In this document: positions 53,548-61,822 of the stretch, piece by piece
Numbering within the stretch: the stretch's first letter is position 1
Layout: every line of letters begins with the position of its first letter
Origin: CAYNWT01 sp964450955
GTDB lineage: Bacteria; Planctomycetota; Planctomycetia; Planctomycetales; Planctomycetaceae
Length of the DNA: 64,000 nt
Assembly: GCA_964450955.1 (NCBI GenBank)
Contig: CAYVFI010000004.1
Coordinates: 62,001-126,000 of the forward strand
Direction: 5' to 3'
Translations under genes and position numbers: made by a program
The notes under the pieces: model-generated
Database searches by the model: none
The model's input: the letters and a program-made list of their open reading frames with translations, nothing else
Told to the model about the DNA's origin: nothing

Positions 53548-56183
53548 TATTCCATCTCCTTCTCATAAACCCATTCGCCGTCAATCATCACCGCCAGCAC
53601 CTCGCTGGAGATCTCAAACGGAGGGCCACTTAGAACTACAAGATCGGCATCCTTACCGACGCTTAATGAACCAACCTGATCATGCAAAGCCAGCAGCTTC
53701 GAAGGTGCCGCGGTGAAACCAGACAACGCGTCTGTCTTCCCCAGGCCTTTGTGGACCGAATACTGCACAGCCAATGGTAGCTGTCGAACACCCGTCGTTG
53801 CTTTCGACTGGAAGCCGAACGACACACCATGATTCGCCAGAATCTGCGGCAGGTTGTAAGTCTTGTTATCTGCTCGTTGAATCAGTGTCGGCCCCAGCGA
53901 AACGCTGACGTCGTTGGACGCCAACAGTTCAGGAACTCGATACAGCTCGTTACCGCCGACCAGGATCATGTTGAGTTTGAATTCTTCTCGGAACAGCTTC
54001 ACAGCCGCTTCGATAGTCTTCTTTGTGTTCGCTTCGACAAGAACCGGAATCTTCCCGGCAAAGGCCGCTCGGTAAGGTTCAGAAGAAGCGCTGGTCGAAG
54101 GTTTCTTTGGCTCCTTCGGCTTCTTGGGAGCGTTAGGATCTTCCTTCGCTGCCGCCGGTTTCTTCGTTTCGGTTTTCTTAGTCTCAGTCTTCTCCGGTTC
54201 AGCCTTCTTTTCAGCAGGCTTAGCTTCCTTCTTCTCCTGAGCAGCCGTTTCCTTTTCTTTCTTCTCGTCCTTCTTCTCACCTGGCTTCGCTTCGGACTTC
54301 TTAGCTGCGTCCGCCTTCTTTTTGTCTTCGGCAGCTTTCTTCGCGTCGGCGACCTTCTTGGCTGCGTCGTACCTTGCCTTGGCGGCTTCGTATTCCTTCA
54401 GCTTCACTTTGTATTCGGCCAGGTCCTTGTCGTACTTGTCCCAACTATCGGTGTAGGCCTTGCCGCGAGTCAGCTGCGACTTTAGAGCCGGGATACCTGT
54501 TGTCAGATTGGTGGACATGGTAAATCGGATGCCGACGGGTTCCTTAAGAACACGTGGTGTGGGTCCCAGTTTGAACGCCAGTAACGAACTTGGTGAGCCA
54601 GACGTAGCCAGCACAGCGGTTGTCACGCCACCCTTGCGAGCGAATTCGACAGACGGGTCGTCAGCAACCAGGCGATCACCCACGCGTGTCGACAGAGACA
54701 TGCTGCTGGGAGCTCCGCCAAGGCCGAGGCCGGTAGAAAGGTCGATGTACCCCGGAACGATGACTCCATCGCGGAAACGTTTCATCCGAGCGTCTGGTGG
54801 AGCGGAAACGTCGCTGCCGATACCTCGAATCTTTTTCCCGCCAACGACAATTGATGCGTTCTCAAGAACCTGTCCATCGCCCATGTAGATCGAAGACGCC
54901 TGAACCAGGGTCATCTGATTTTCACGCTTGCGGTCATAGGCAGACTTTCCATTCACCCATGTCGACATCACTGTCGAACCCTTCGAGAACGGGTCCGCGT
55001 TCAACACAACAAAGTCGGCGTCGTGCCCGGCAGACAGTGCACCAACGCGACTGTCGACTCCCATCATGCGAGCCGGGTTTGTGGTCAGCATGCTCAAAAC
55101 ATGCTGGGGGGAATTGCCACTTCTGGTGAACAAGCCACCCAGGAACAGCATGTCGTCCAAATCAGTGTCCACTGACGGGCGGATAGCAAGATGCTTGCCA
55201 AAGCCCCGGTCAGAAAGTTTCGCAGCGTATTCCCACATATCCTTTTGACGTTTGCGTTCAGGATCAGGAATCGCAGGGTTTGTAATTGCTCCGGGACTGA
55301 CACCCGCGTTCAACACGATGCCGGAAACAGGAGAACCTTCCGGCTCATGCGTCGCAACAAACGAATCAAGCGCCGTCGGATCGACAAGAATCAGCTTCAT
55401 GTCGTATCGCTGAGCCAACCCCATAGCCGCGCGAACTTCGGAGGCGAGATTCACTTTGGCTCGCAGGGTGCCGGCTTTGCTAACGTACTCAGAAATCGTT
55501 TCGAGTCCGAGCTCATCGCCGCCTTCGCCCGATTCGCGAGCAACCCCGAACACAGCGTTCAGGCCAGCAACTCGTGACGATAGGCTTCCCGAAATCTGAG
55601 GCCGCGTTGGCTTCAGCGGGTTATCGACCGACACCGCACCGACGGGTGGTTGATAAATCCGAGGCGGATTGGCTGACGCGTTAGTCAGAATAATCCGAAG
55701 ACTCTCTTGCTCAGACAGAATCCGATCTGACGGGCTCGCGCCAGCCAGCTTCACAACTCCACCCTGTCCGGGCATGAGCCGAGCTCGCCCCGGAGACACT
55801 TGAACGGTGGTGACTCCGCCAGCAAGGTAAGGTGTGTAATCTTCGTAGAAGTCGAAGCCGTCAACACCTCGCACTTCCGGAGTTAACGTCCGCTGATCGT
55901 CAGTAGCAACGCCAAGGGACGTTTCGGCAATCACGAGCCCAGGGATCAGTACTGAGTCCGAAAGGTCATGCCGTTGGGCTCCGGCCGGGACGTTCGTCAC
56001 CTTCCGAGGTCCGATGGCTGTCACCTTACCATCTTCGACAATCATCACTGCATCATCGATTGGCTCACCTGAACCGGGCCAGATGCGAGCGGCAAAAAAC
56101 GCATGCTGTTCGCCAGCATGCGCTGCCGTAGCAGCCAGAACCAGAAGCAGGCTCGCGAGCCTTATGCTTAACGCATGTCTCAT
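53547..56183 (-). CDS. Secreted two-domain amidohydrolase-like protein D, metal ligands lost in both domains
   Basis: This is an 878-residue protein with a signal peptide (MRHALSIRLASLLLVLAAT) and two amidohydrolase-like domains in tandem. Domain 1 reads IPGLVIAETSLG and domain 2 VPGYIDLSTGLG where active enzymes have HxH, and the later His and Asp motifs are also absent. Both domains keep the closing signature, GALSAGHDADFVVLN and GSLSVGKDADLVVLSG. Between them in domain 2 lies an extreme Lys/Ala/Glu-rich insert of about 100 residues (roughly 600-705). Its start overlaps the stop of gene C by one base (TAATG). Confidence 0.85.
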   Translation of the reverse strand: MRHALSIRLASLLLVLAATAAHAGEQHAFFAARIWPGSGEPIDDAVMIVEDGKVTAIGPRKVTNVPAGAQRHDLSDSVLIPGLVIAETSLGVATDDQRTLTPEVRGVDGFDFYEDYTPYLAGGVTTVQVSPGRARLMPGQGGVVKLAGASPSDRILSEQESLRIILTNASANPPRIYQPPVGAVSVDNPLKPTRPQISGSLSSRVAGLNAVFGVARESGEGGDELGLETISEYVSKAGTLRAKVNLASEVRAAMGLAQRYDMKLILVDPTALDSFVATHEPEGSPVSGIVLNAGVSPGAITNPAIPDPERKRQKDMWEYAAKLSDRGFGKHLAIRPSVDTDLDDMLFLGGLFTRSGNSPQHVLSMLTTNPARMMGVDSRVGALSAGHDADFVVLNADPFSKGSTVMSTWVNGKSAYDRKRENQMTLVQASSIYMGDGQVLENASIVVGGKKIRGIGSDVSAPPDARMKRFRDGVIVPGYIDLSTGLGLGGAPSSMSLSTRVGDRLVADDPSVEFARKGGVTTAVLATSGSPSSLLAFKLGPTPRVLKEPVGIRFTMSTNLTTGIPALKSQLTRGKAYTDSWDKYDKDLAEYKVKLKEYEAAKARYDAAKKVADAKKAAEDKKKADAAKKSEAKPGEKKDEKKEKETAAQEKKEAKPAEKKAEPEKTETKKTETKKPAAAKEDPNAPKKPKEPKKPSTSASSEPYRAAFAGKIPVLVEANTKKTIEAAVKLFREEFKLNMILVGGNELYRVPELLASNDVSVSLGPTLIQRADNKTYNLPQILANHGVSFGFQSKATTGVRQLPLAVQYSVHKGLGKTDALSGFTAAPSKLLALHDQVGSLSVGKDADLVVLSGPPFEISSEVLAVMIDGEWVYEKEME

Positions 56184-57508
56184 TAGTTCGCGTCCTTTTC
56201 TGGTTCGAAGAGCAGACGAAGTCGTTCGTCCTTCTCACGTTCGTAAACAACTTCACCGCCGACCAGAGTCTTCTCAACCCATGTTGCCGCCTTCAGCGGA
56301 TCACCACTAAGAATTACAAGGTCAGCATCTTTGCCCTCTTCAATGGAACCAACAAACTCGTCAATTCCCAAAGCCCTGGCAGCATTGATGGTCAACGCCT
56401 TCAACGCGTCTTCTTTCGGCATGCCATACTTCACGGCAGTTGCAGCCTGGTACCAGTGGTAGTGGCTTCCCAGTCCGATGGTTCGATCGTCGGCCTGGAA
56501 CAGGAATTCGCATCCTTTGTCCTGGAAGATTTTTGTCAAAACGATCTTTTCGTCTTCCCGAGTCCGCGGATCGGTTCTCCACGAGACCAGGCGGCTATCC
56601 AGAATGACTGGAGCCTTCCGGGCAGCCAAAGCATCCGCCGCTTTGTAAGCATCGCGGCCGACAACGAAAATCGGCTTCAGTTTGAACTCGTCAACCAAAC
56701 GAATCGCGTTGGTGACGTCCATCGCCTGTGAACAATAGATGAAAGCAGGCAGCTTCCCGGCCAGCAGCGACTCCATAGCTTCGCGAGTTGCTGCAGCCGT
56801 CACGCTTTCAGCGGCAGGCGTCTTTGGCTTCGCAGCAGGCTTCTTTGCAGCCTCTTTCTTGTCATCCTTTTTCTTATCCGCTTCGGCTTTCGCCTTGGCG
56901 TCTTCATCTTCTTTTTCTTTACGCTTCTTCTGAGCTTCTACAACGTCTTCCAACGTCTTACGCAACTTCGCGTAGTGAGCCAGACGACTGCCGGTGCGAG
57001 GAGCCATCGAAATTTTCAGGCCCACATCTTTCTTCAGGACCATGTCGTTGACATAGCCACCAGCCGTTTTCACCACCGCACCGCGTCCGCCAATCATTGT
57101 GCTGTTGCCAGGAACAACCGCCGCGCTGGTCACGCCGTTGCGTCGTGATTCTTCAAAGAAGGTCAATGCAGGGTCAATGGAATCGACTACTGAAAGGAAC
57201 GGCACATTGTCGTTGCTCTCGTTCGCCTGGCTCATACCGGCCGAACTATGGACGTTGATAATGCCGGGCATTACCACTTTGCCTTCGGCATCAATGACGG
57301 TCGCTTCAACAGGAACCTTCAGGTCGGCTCCGACCTTCGCAATCCGCCCGTCGCGAACGATGATCACACCCTTCTCGATGCGTTCACCCTTCATCGTAAT
57401 AATCGTCGCGCCCTTGATGGCCACGTCTTGTGCGGATGCTGTTAAGCAACCGCCAGCTGTGACGCACACAGCCAACATGCGAAACAGGTTCTTATAACAC
57501 TTCATCAC
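56183..57508 (-). CDS. Secreted amidohydrolase-family protein C, mostly lost metal ligands
   Basis: This is a 441-residue protein with a signal peptide (to about residue 26). The fold opens GATIITMKGERIEKG. Strand 1 reads MPGIINVHSSAG, keeping the first His of HxH but not the second. Strand-5 and strand-6 read FIYCSQAM and IFVVGRDAY, and strand 8 reads FLFQADDR, which does hold an Asp. A Lys/Glu/Ala-rich insert lies at about 190-245. The closing VGSIEEGKDADLVILSGDPL is kept. Its start overlaps the previous stop as ATGA. It is unlikely to bind metal normally. Confidence 0.85.
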   Translation of the reverse strand: MMKCYKNLFRMLAVCVTAGGCLTASAQDVAIKGATIITMKGERIEKGVIIVRDGRIAKVGADLKVPVEATVIDAEGKVVMPGIINVHSSAGMSQANESNDNVPFLSVVDSIDPALTFFEESRRNGVTSAAVVPGNSTMIGGRGAVVKTAGGYVNDMVLKKDVGLKISMAPRTGSRLAHYAKLRKTLEDVVEAQKKRKEKEDEDAKAKAEADKKKDDKKEAAKKPAAKPKTPAAESVTAAATREAMESLLAGKLPAFIYCSQAMDVTNAIRLVDEFKLKPIFVVGRDAYKAADALAARKAPVILDSRLVSWRTDPRTREDEKIVLTKIFQDKGCEFLFQADDRTIGLGSHYHWYQAATAVKYGMPKEDALKALTINAARALGIDEFVGSIEEGKDADLVILSGDPLKAATWVEKTLVGGEVVYEREKDERLRLLFEPEKDAN

Positions 57509-58653
57509 TCACCTGCCTGTTTATATTGAACAACTCCATCAACCATGACCCACTGGACCCCGGTCGTGAATTCCAAAGGATCGCCGCTAAGTGCGACGAG
57601 ATCTGCGTCGAGCCCTTCTGCGATGGCTCCGACACGTTTTTCGAGCCCGAGAATTTTCGCGGGCGATGTAGTAATCGCTTTCAGTGCGGCATCCGGTTCC
57701 AAACCGTTGCGGACCGCAAACCGAGCCTGCTCAAGCAAGTCGCCCTGTGAAATACAGAACGGGATTCCTGCCTTGTGCAGTCGAGCCGCGTTGTCTGCTG
57801 CCAATCGGGTTTGTTCGAGCCCATTGGGTGAACTCGGACGCATCCGCCCCAGCACAACGCTGGTTTCAGCTTCCTTAAGATCGTCAAGAATTCGCCACGC
57901 TTCCTGACCGCCAAAGACGACAGGCACCTTCATGCCAAACTCACGACAAATCTCCATCAGTGACAGGTTGTCGTAGTGGGTTCGACTTACGGCAAACGTT
58001 GGATGTTCGCCCTTGATCGCTGACCGCAGGATATCCATGCCCTTGCCTTCGCCGCCGTTGGAAGCGGCATGCAATGTACTCCGCAGCAGCCATACAACAC
58101 CCATTCGATTGGTCGGCTGACGAATGTAAATACTGTCGGGTCGTGAACGAGAACCATTGCCTCGTCGCGGATCGTCGCATGCCGAAATCATGAGCCCGAT
58201 TTTGTCAGCGAACACGCGTGCCTTCGCATCACCTGCCGTCTTAACCGCACAGCTAATGCCCGCAAAGACATTGTCGGTGCCCGGTGCCACGTGCAACGTT
58301 GTCGTTCCGCTGCTGACAGCTTCAGCGAAGTCACGATCTCGGAAGTTCAACATCCCGGCCGTTTTCAGGTCAGGTGTCACTTCGCGAGTTCGTTCAGCCG
58401 CCTGATCCAGACCGGCCTGTGAATAGGCGTCAATCAAACCCGGAATCAAAACTTCAACTTCGATAGTTGTTGAACCGTCTACCGACAGGTTGTTTCCAAT
58501 CGCCTTGATCTTGCCGCCGGAAACAAACACGCTTCCCGGTTCCATCACTTCACCGCTAACGGTGTAAAGCTTCTTCGCGTTGATGATAATGTCATCAGCG
58601 TGAACCGCAGGAACGGCGATCGCTGCGAGCAAAAGCAGCTTCAGAGTTTTCAT
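57505..58653 (-). CDS. Secreted amidohydrolase-family protein B, metal ligands lost
   Basis: This is a 382-residue protein and the smallest of the run. After a short signal peptide (MKTLKLLLLAAIAVPAVHA) the fold shows IPGLIDAYSQAG in place of HxH, FAVSRTHYD and VPVVFGGQEAW at the strand-5 and strand-6 positions, and CISQGDLLE without the Asp motif. The closing VGAIAEGLDADLVALSGDPL is intact. AAGGAG precedes the ATG, and the start overlaps the stop of gene A as ATGA. It has no Lys-rich insert. It is probably a pseudoenzyme. Confidence 0.85.
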   Translation of the reverse strand: MKTLKLLLLAAIAVPAVHADDIIINAKKLYTVSGEVMEPGSVFVSGGKIKAIGNNLSVDGSTTIEVEVLIPGLIDAYSQAGLDQAAERTREVTPDLKTAGMLNFRDRDFAEAVSSGTTTLHVAPGTDNVFAGISCAVKTAGDAKARVFADKIGLMISACDDPRRGNGSRSRPDSIYIRQPTNRMGVVWLLRSTLHAASNGGEGKGMDILRSAIKGEHPTFAVSRTHYDNLSLMEICREFGMKVPVVFGGQEAWRILDDLKEAETSVVLGRMRPSSPNGLEQTRLAADNAARLHKAGIPFCISQGDLLEQARFAVRNGLEPDAALKAITTSPAKILGLEKRVGAIAEGLDADLVALSGDPLEFTTGVQWVMVDGVVQYKQAGE

Positions 58654-61265
58654 GGGGTCTCCTTAGTCACACGCCCGTCAACAATGACGTGCGCCGCGCG
58701 GGCTCCGAAGTCGACGGGAGAGCCCGTCCACACTACGAGGTCAGCGGGTTTGCCGGATGCAATTTCGCCCGAGTCGGCCAGGCCGCACATTCGAGCCGCG
58801 TCTGATGTCAGCGCTTTCATTGCGGCTTCCGGTGACATGCCGGCGTTAACCAACATGGCCGCGGTTCCGCGAATCTGATCTGCAGTCGTCGCTGAAAACG
58901 AAACAGGAACACCCGCCTTCGATGCAGCCGCAATGTCCGCGGCGTACCAGTCGTAGTCAGTAACCCGCATGCTGCGGGCGATGATGCCCACACCCAACGA
59001 CTTGATACGTTCCATTGAACTACGAATGTCCTGAGGCTCCAGCAACACGCCCTTCAACTTGAACTCTTCAATAATATCCAAAGCCGCACGCACCTCTGCG
59101 TCGGTGCCGGCTTCAAAGACGGCGATTGTCTGGCCACTTTTCAGCGACTCCAATAGCTTCTCGGCCTTCTTGTCCATCGCCGCTTCAATCGAACCGGGAA
59201 CGAACAGGCGAGTATCAAAGTCCTCGCCACCAAAGTAGCGACGCAGCAGATCCACCTGACCAGTCAGTGCCGACGGGAAGCGATTGGTACTGCGAGACGA
59301 TCCGGATAGAACAAACTTGCCGGCAATCGTATGAGGCCAGTCATCCTTCATTGCGATTGGCTGGTCGGCTCCGAAACGAACGCATGCCATCTGGCCGGCC
59401 ACAACGTTTGTCGACACAGGAGCGTAAGCAACAGTCGTGAAACCAGCCCGCTGCATCTTCCGCAGGCCTTCACTGTCCGGGTTGTAGTTGTCGGCCGCAT
59501 GGGTATGGGCGGCGACAGGATCGACCGACGCCGATGTGCTTCCGGCCGCGTGCCCAACTACCAGGCCAGCAGTCACAACTGCGTCGCCAAGATCAAACGC
59601 ATCGTCCGGAGTCTCGTCACTGACACTCACGATCTTCCCGCCAGCAACTTTAATCGTCGCCGGGCCGAAGGTGCCGTCAGCTTTTTGAACGCGAGAACTC
59701 TTCAACGCGTACGAATCAGGCAAAGCCGGCGGCAACCCACTGATCTCAGTACGTTCCGACGGAACCGCAGTTAGCGTGTCAGTCGCTTTGTATGTAATTT
59801 GCCCCTGAGATACGGTCAGCATCACTGGTGCAGCCGGATCAGTCGGGTGTCCGGCAAACACCGCGACATCGCCATGCTTGCCAACCTTAATCGAACCAAG
59901 CTTGTCAGCCAGACCCAGTACTTTGGCCGCGTTAATCGTGATTGACTCCAATGCTCGATCAGTCGTCAGGCCTTCAGCGATAGCCATCGCCGCATGAGCA
60001 CGCAGCAGTCGAGAACCACGCGGGTTCCGAGAGAATGTGGCGATCGCCAGAACATTCTCGCTGGCGGCAATGTCTGAGAACCAGTCAGTGCGACGAGCCG
60101 GCGCGGTTTCCCAGCCAACCATTGGGCCAGCAACCAGCGGGGGCCGCTGTTCGTTGACCTTCTCCCAACTCCGACCAAGCTTCGCCAGACCTTCAAGAAC
60201 AATATCAACTTTCATCTCGTCGCCCAGCTTCAAAGCATGGGCAGCATCGTCAGCCGTGTTCACTTCCACTCGAAGCGGTATCTTGCGTTCCAGCAGTTTG
60301 ACCAGAACCTCTTTGACCTTGTCCTTTTTCGGTTCCTTCGGCTTCCCGTCCTTGCTGGTGCTCTTGGACGAGGAAGAACCAGCCGACCTGGCCCCGGATG
60401 GCATCTCAGGAATTTTCATTCCACGAGCTTTCAACTGAGCCAGAATCTGAGGTGGAATCTGATCGATACGGACTTCGCGACCTCGGATACGGATTGTGGG
60501 AACCTTTTTCGGCTCCGCTGCCTTCTTCTCATCCGCTTTCGCGTCTTCTTTCTTCTTGTCGTCGGCCTTCGACTTTTCGTCTTTCTTGCCTTTGCCGTCT
60601 TTCTTTTTCTTCTGAGCTTCTTCCCACTTCTTCAAAGCTTCGCGGTACTTCTTCCACTCGTCCTGATACTTCTTCACAGCGTCCAACTGACGTTTGAGAG
60701 AAGTGTACTGTGAGTAGCGTGTTGTCGAGTTCCTCGCACCGGCCCCCAAAGAAGCCTGAATGCCGGAAGCACCCTCGATCGTAAGATGAGCTTCATCGTG
60801 ACCACCGGCCACACGAAGTACGACACAGCGGCCACCCATACTTCCAGACGGCTGAACGCAAATCGCCGTAACACCCTGTTTGGCAACCTCGATCCAATCC
60901 TCAGAGAAAGTATCAATCGCCTTGGTCATATCCAGGCTACCAGTCGACGACGATGCCGTCGCTGAACCCGATTCGATCCACAGCTTGCTGCGGACGTCAA
61001 TCAACCCCGGGCAGACAGTCATCCCGCTGACATCGATTTTCACCGCGTCGTCTGGAATCTTCACATCAGTCCCGACACCAGCAATCTTCTCGTCCTTAAT
61101 CAGGACGGTTCCCTTATCAATTACCGTACCGCCATCGACGGTCAGAATACGGCCATTCACTAACGCGATTGGCTTGGGAACATCGTGTGCGGATGCAGAC
61201 GGCAGCAGAAGCGCGGTGGCGGCAAATGCAACGAGCCACCGGGCCCGATTTTTGAAATATCGCAT
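58650..61265 (-). CDS. Secreted two-domain amidohydrolase-like protein A, first gene of the operon
   Basis: This is an 871-residue protein with a signal peptide (MRYFKNRARWLVAFAATALL) and two amidohydrolase-like domains. Domain 1 reads CPGLIDVRSKLWIE, without HxH; domain 2 reads TAGLVVGHAAGSTS, keeping one His only. Strand-5 to strand-8 segments (IPLRVEVNTADD, TIAVFEAGTDAE, PVSFSATTADQ) lack the usual His and Asp. The closing signatures GSIKVGKHGDVAVF and GEIASGKPADLVVW remain. A Lys-rich helical insert (about 220-370) sits before the strand-5 region. ATG 61265 gives the signal peptide; the longer frame to 61370 does not. This gene starts the seven-gene transcript. Confidence 0.85.
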   Translation of the reverse strand: MRYFKNRARWLVAFAATALLLPSASAHDVPKPIALVNGRILTVDGGTVIDKGTVLIKDEKIAGVGTDVKIPDDAVKIDVSGMTVCPGLIDVRSKLWIESGSATASSSTGSLDMTKAIDTFSEDWIEVAKQGVTAICVQPSGSMGGRCVVLRVAGGHDEAHLTIEGASGIQASLGAGARNSTTRYSQYTSLKRQLDAVKKYQDEWKKYREALKKWEEAQKKKKDGKGKKDEKSKADDKKKEDAKADEKKAAEPKKVPTIRIRGREVRIDQIPPQILAQLKARGMKIPEMPSGARSAGSSSSKSTSKDGKPKEPKKDKVKEVLVKLLERKIPLRVEVNTADDAAHALKLGDEMKVDIVLEGLAKLGRSWEKVNEQRPPLVAGPMVGWETAPARRTDWFSDIAASENVLAIATFSRNPRGSRLLRAHAAMAIAEGLTTDRALESITINAAKVLGLADKLGSIKVGKHGDVAVFAGHPTDPAAPVMLTVSQGQITYKATDTLTAVPSERTEISGLPPALPDSYALKSSRVQKADGTFGPATIKVAGGKIVSVSDETPDDAFDLGDAVVTAGLVVGHAAGSTSASVDPVAAHTHAADNYNPDSEGLRKMQRAGFTTVAYAPVSTNVVAGQMACVRFGADQPIAMKDDWPHTIAGKFVLSGSSRSTNRFPSALTGQVDLLRRYFGGEDFDTRLFVPGSIEAAMDKKAEKLLESLKSGQTIAVFEAGTDAEVRAALDIIEEFKLKGVLLEPQDIRSSMERIKSLGVGIIARSMRVTDYDWYAADIAAASKAGVPVSFSATTADQIRGTAAMLVNAGMSPEAAMKALTSDAARMCGLADSGEIASGKPADLVVWTGSPVDFGARAAHVIVDGRVTKETP

Positions 61266-61279
61266 TGAGTGGTCACTCA
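61266..61279. promoter_or_regulatory. Inverted repeat abutting the first amidohydrolase start
   Basis: TGAGTG (61266-61271) and CACTCA (61274-61279) form a perfect 6-bp inverted repeat immediately upstream of the ATG of gene A. It could be an operator or translational control hairpin; no regulator is identified. Confidence 0.35.
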
Positions 61280-61340
61280 AAGGAGGTGGGTTTCCCGCCC
61301 TTCCCGGACGAGCAAAACAACGTGAGGCAGCTTGCCTACC

Positions 61341-61370
61341 TAAAGTGACACGCAGACGGTGGTCTGTCAA
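61341..61370 (-). promoter_or_regulatory. Possible promoter of the amidohydrolase operon
   Basis: On the minus strand a perfect TTGACA (61370-61365) is followed after 17 to 18 bases by ACTTTA, a poor -10. It lies about 80 bases upstream of the gene A start. The -35 match is good but the -10 is not, so the call is tentative. Confidence 0.3.
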
Positions 61371-61458
61371 TCAGGTCGTGACACTCTGAGAACACGTTCG
61401 TGCAGATAGTTGAACCGTGAAACGGAACATCAATCAGACGGTCAGACGGAACCTAACC

Positions 61459-61481
61459 CCGAAACCCAACCACGGTTTCGG
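61459..61481 (-). terminator. 8-bp hairpin downstream of the DUF1501 gene
   Basis: CCGAAACC and GGTTTCGG pair perfectly across a 7-base loop, 340 bases past the DUF1501 stop and upstream of the amidohydrolase promoter. No T-tract follows. It is a candidate transcription end or structural element only. Confidence 0.25.
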
Positions 61482-61822
61482 AACCCGTCGGAAATCAAAT
61501 TTGGTGGTGCGATGACTCACAACCTGGCCGGCAACAAAACAAACCAAGTGGGTTCTGTTTCCCGAATCTCCAGAGAAAGTAACGCAACTTCTCAACAACG
61601 CCACGGTGGCCGCGGGCAGCCCAAAAGCGAATCAGCCATCGCTAAAACCACTGGCCTACTCCCGCCTCAGCAACCGGAGTAACTCAAGACTCATCACCAT
61701 CAAGGGCAGTCCAATGTTGGACAACCCACTTTCGAACGCCGCGGCAGCAGCGATAACGTCGCAGCCACAGCCGCGAAAATCCGCATCCCTTCCGACCAGC
61801 AAAAACCAGCCTCGCCGCGCAC

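Larger units (their letters stand above)
61266..61822. other. Intergenic region upstream of the amidohydrolase operon, no gene seen
   Basis: About 560 bases lie between the DUF1501 gene end and the gene A start, both on the minus strand. It holds the inverted repeat and possible promoter described separately, and a hairpin CCGAAACC-caaccac-GGTTTCGG (61459-61481). The open frame at 61410-61682 on the plus strand has no ribosome site and unusual composition, and I do not count it. Confidence 0.5.

Noticed and set aside
61279..61288. Strong AAAGGAGGT on the plus strand near the gene A start
   Set aside because: It looks like a ribosome site but only a 20-codon frame follows; it lies on the strand opposite to the operon.
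61410..61682. Plus-strand open frame upstream of the amidohydrolase operon
   Set aside because: It has no ribosome site, an unusual Asn/Gln/Ser-rich composition and lies in a promoter region.
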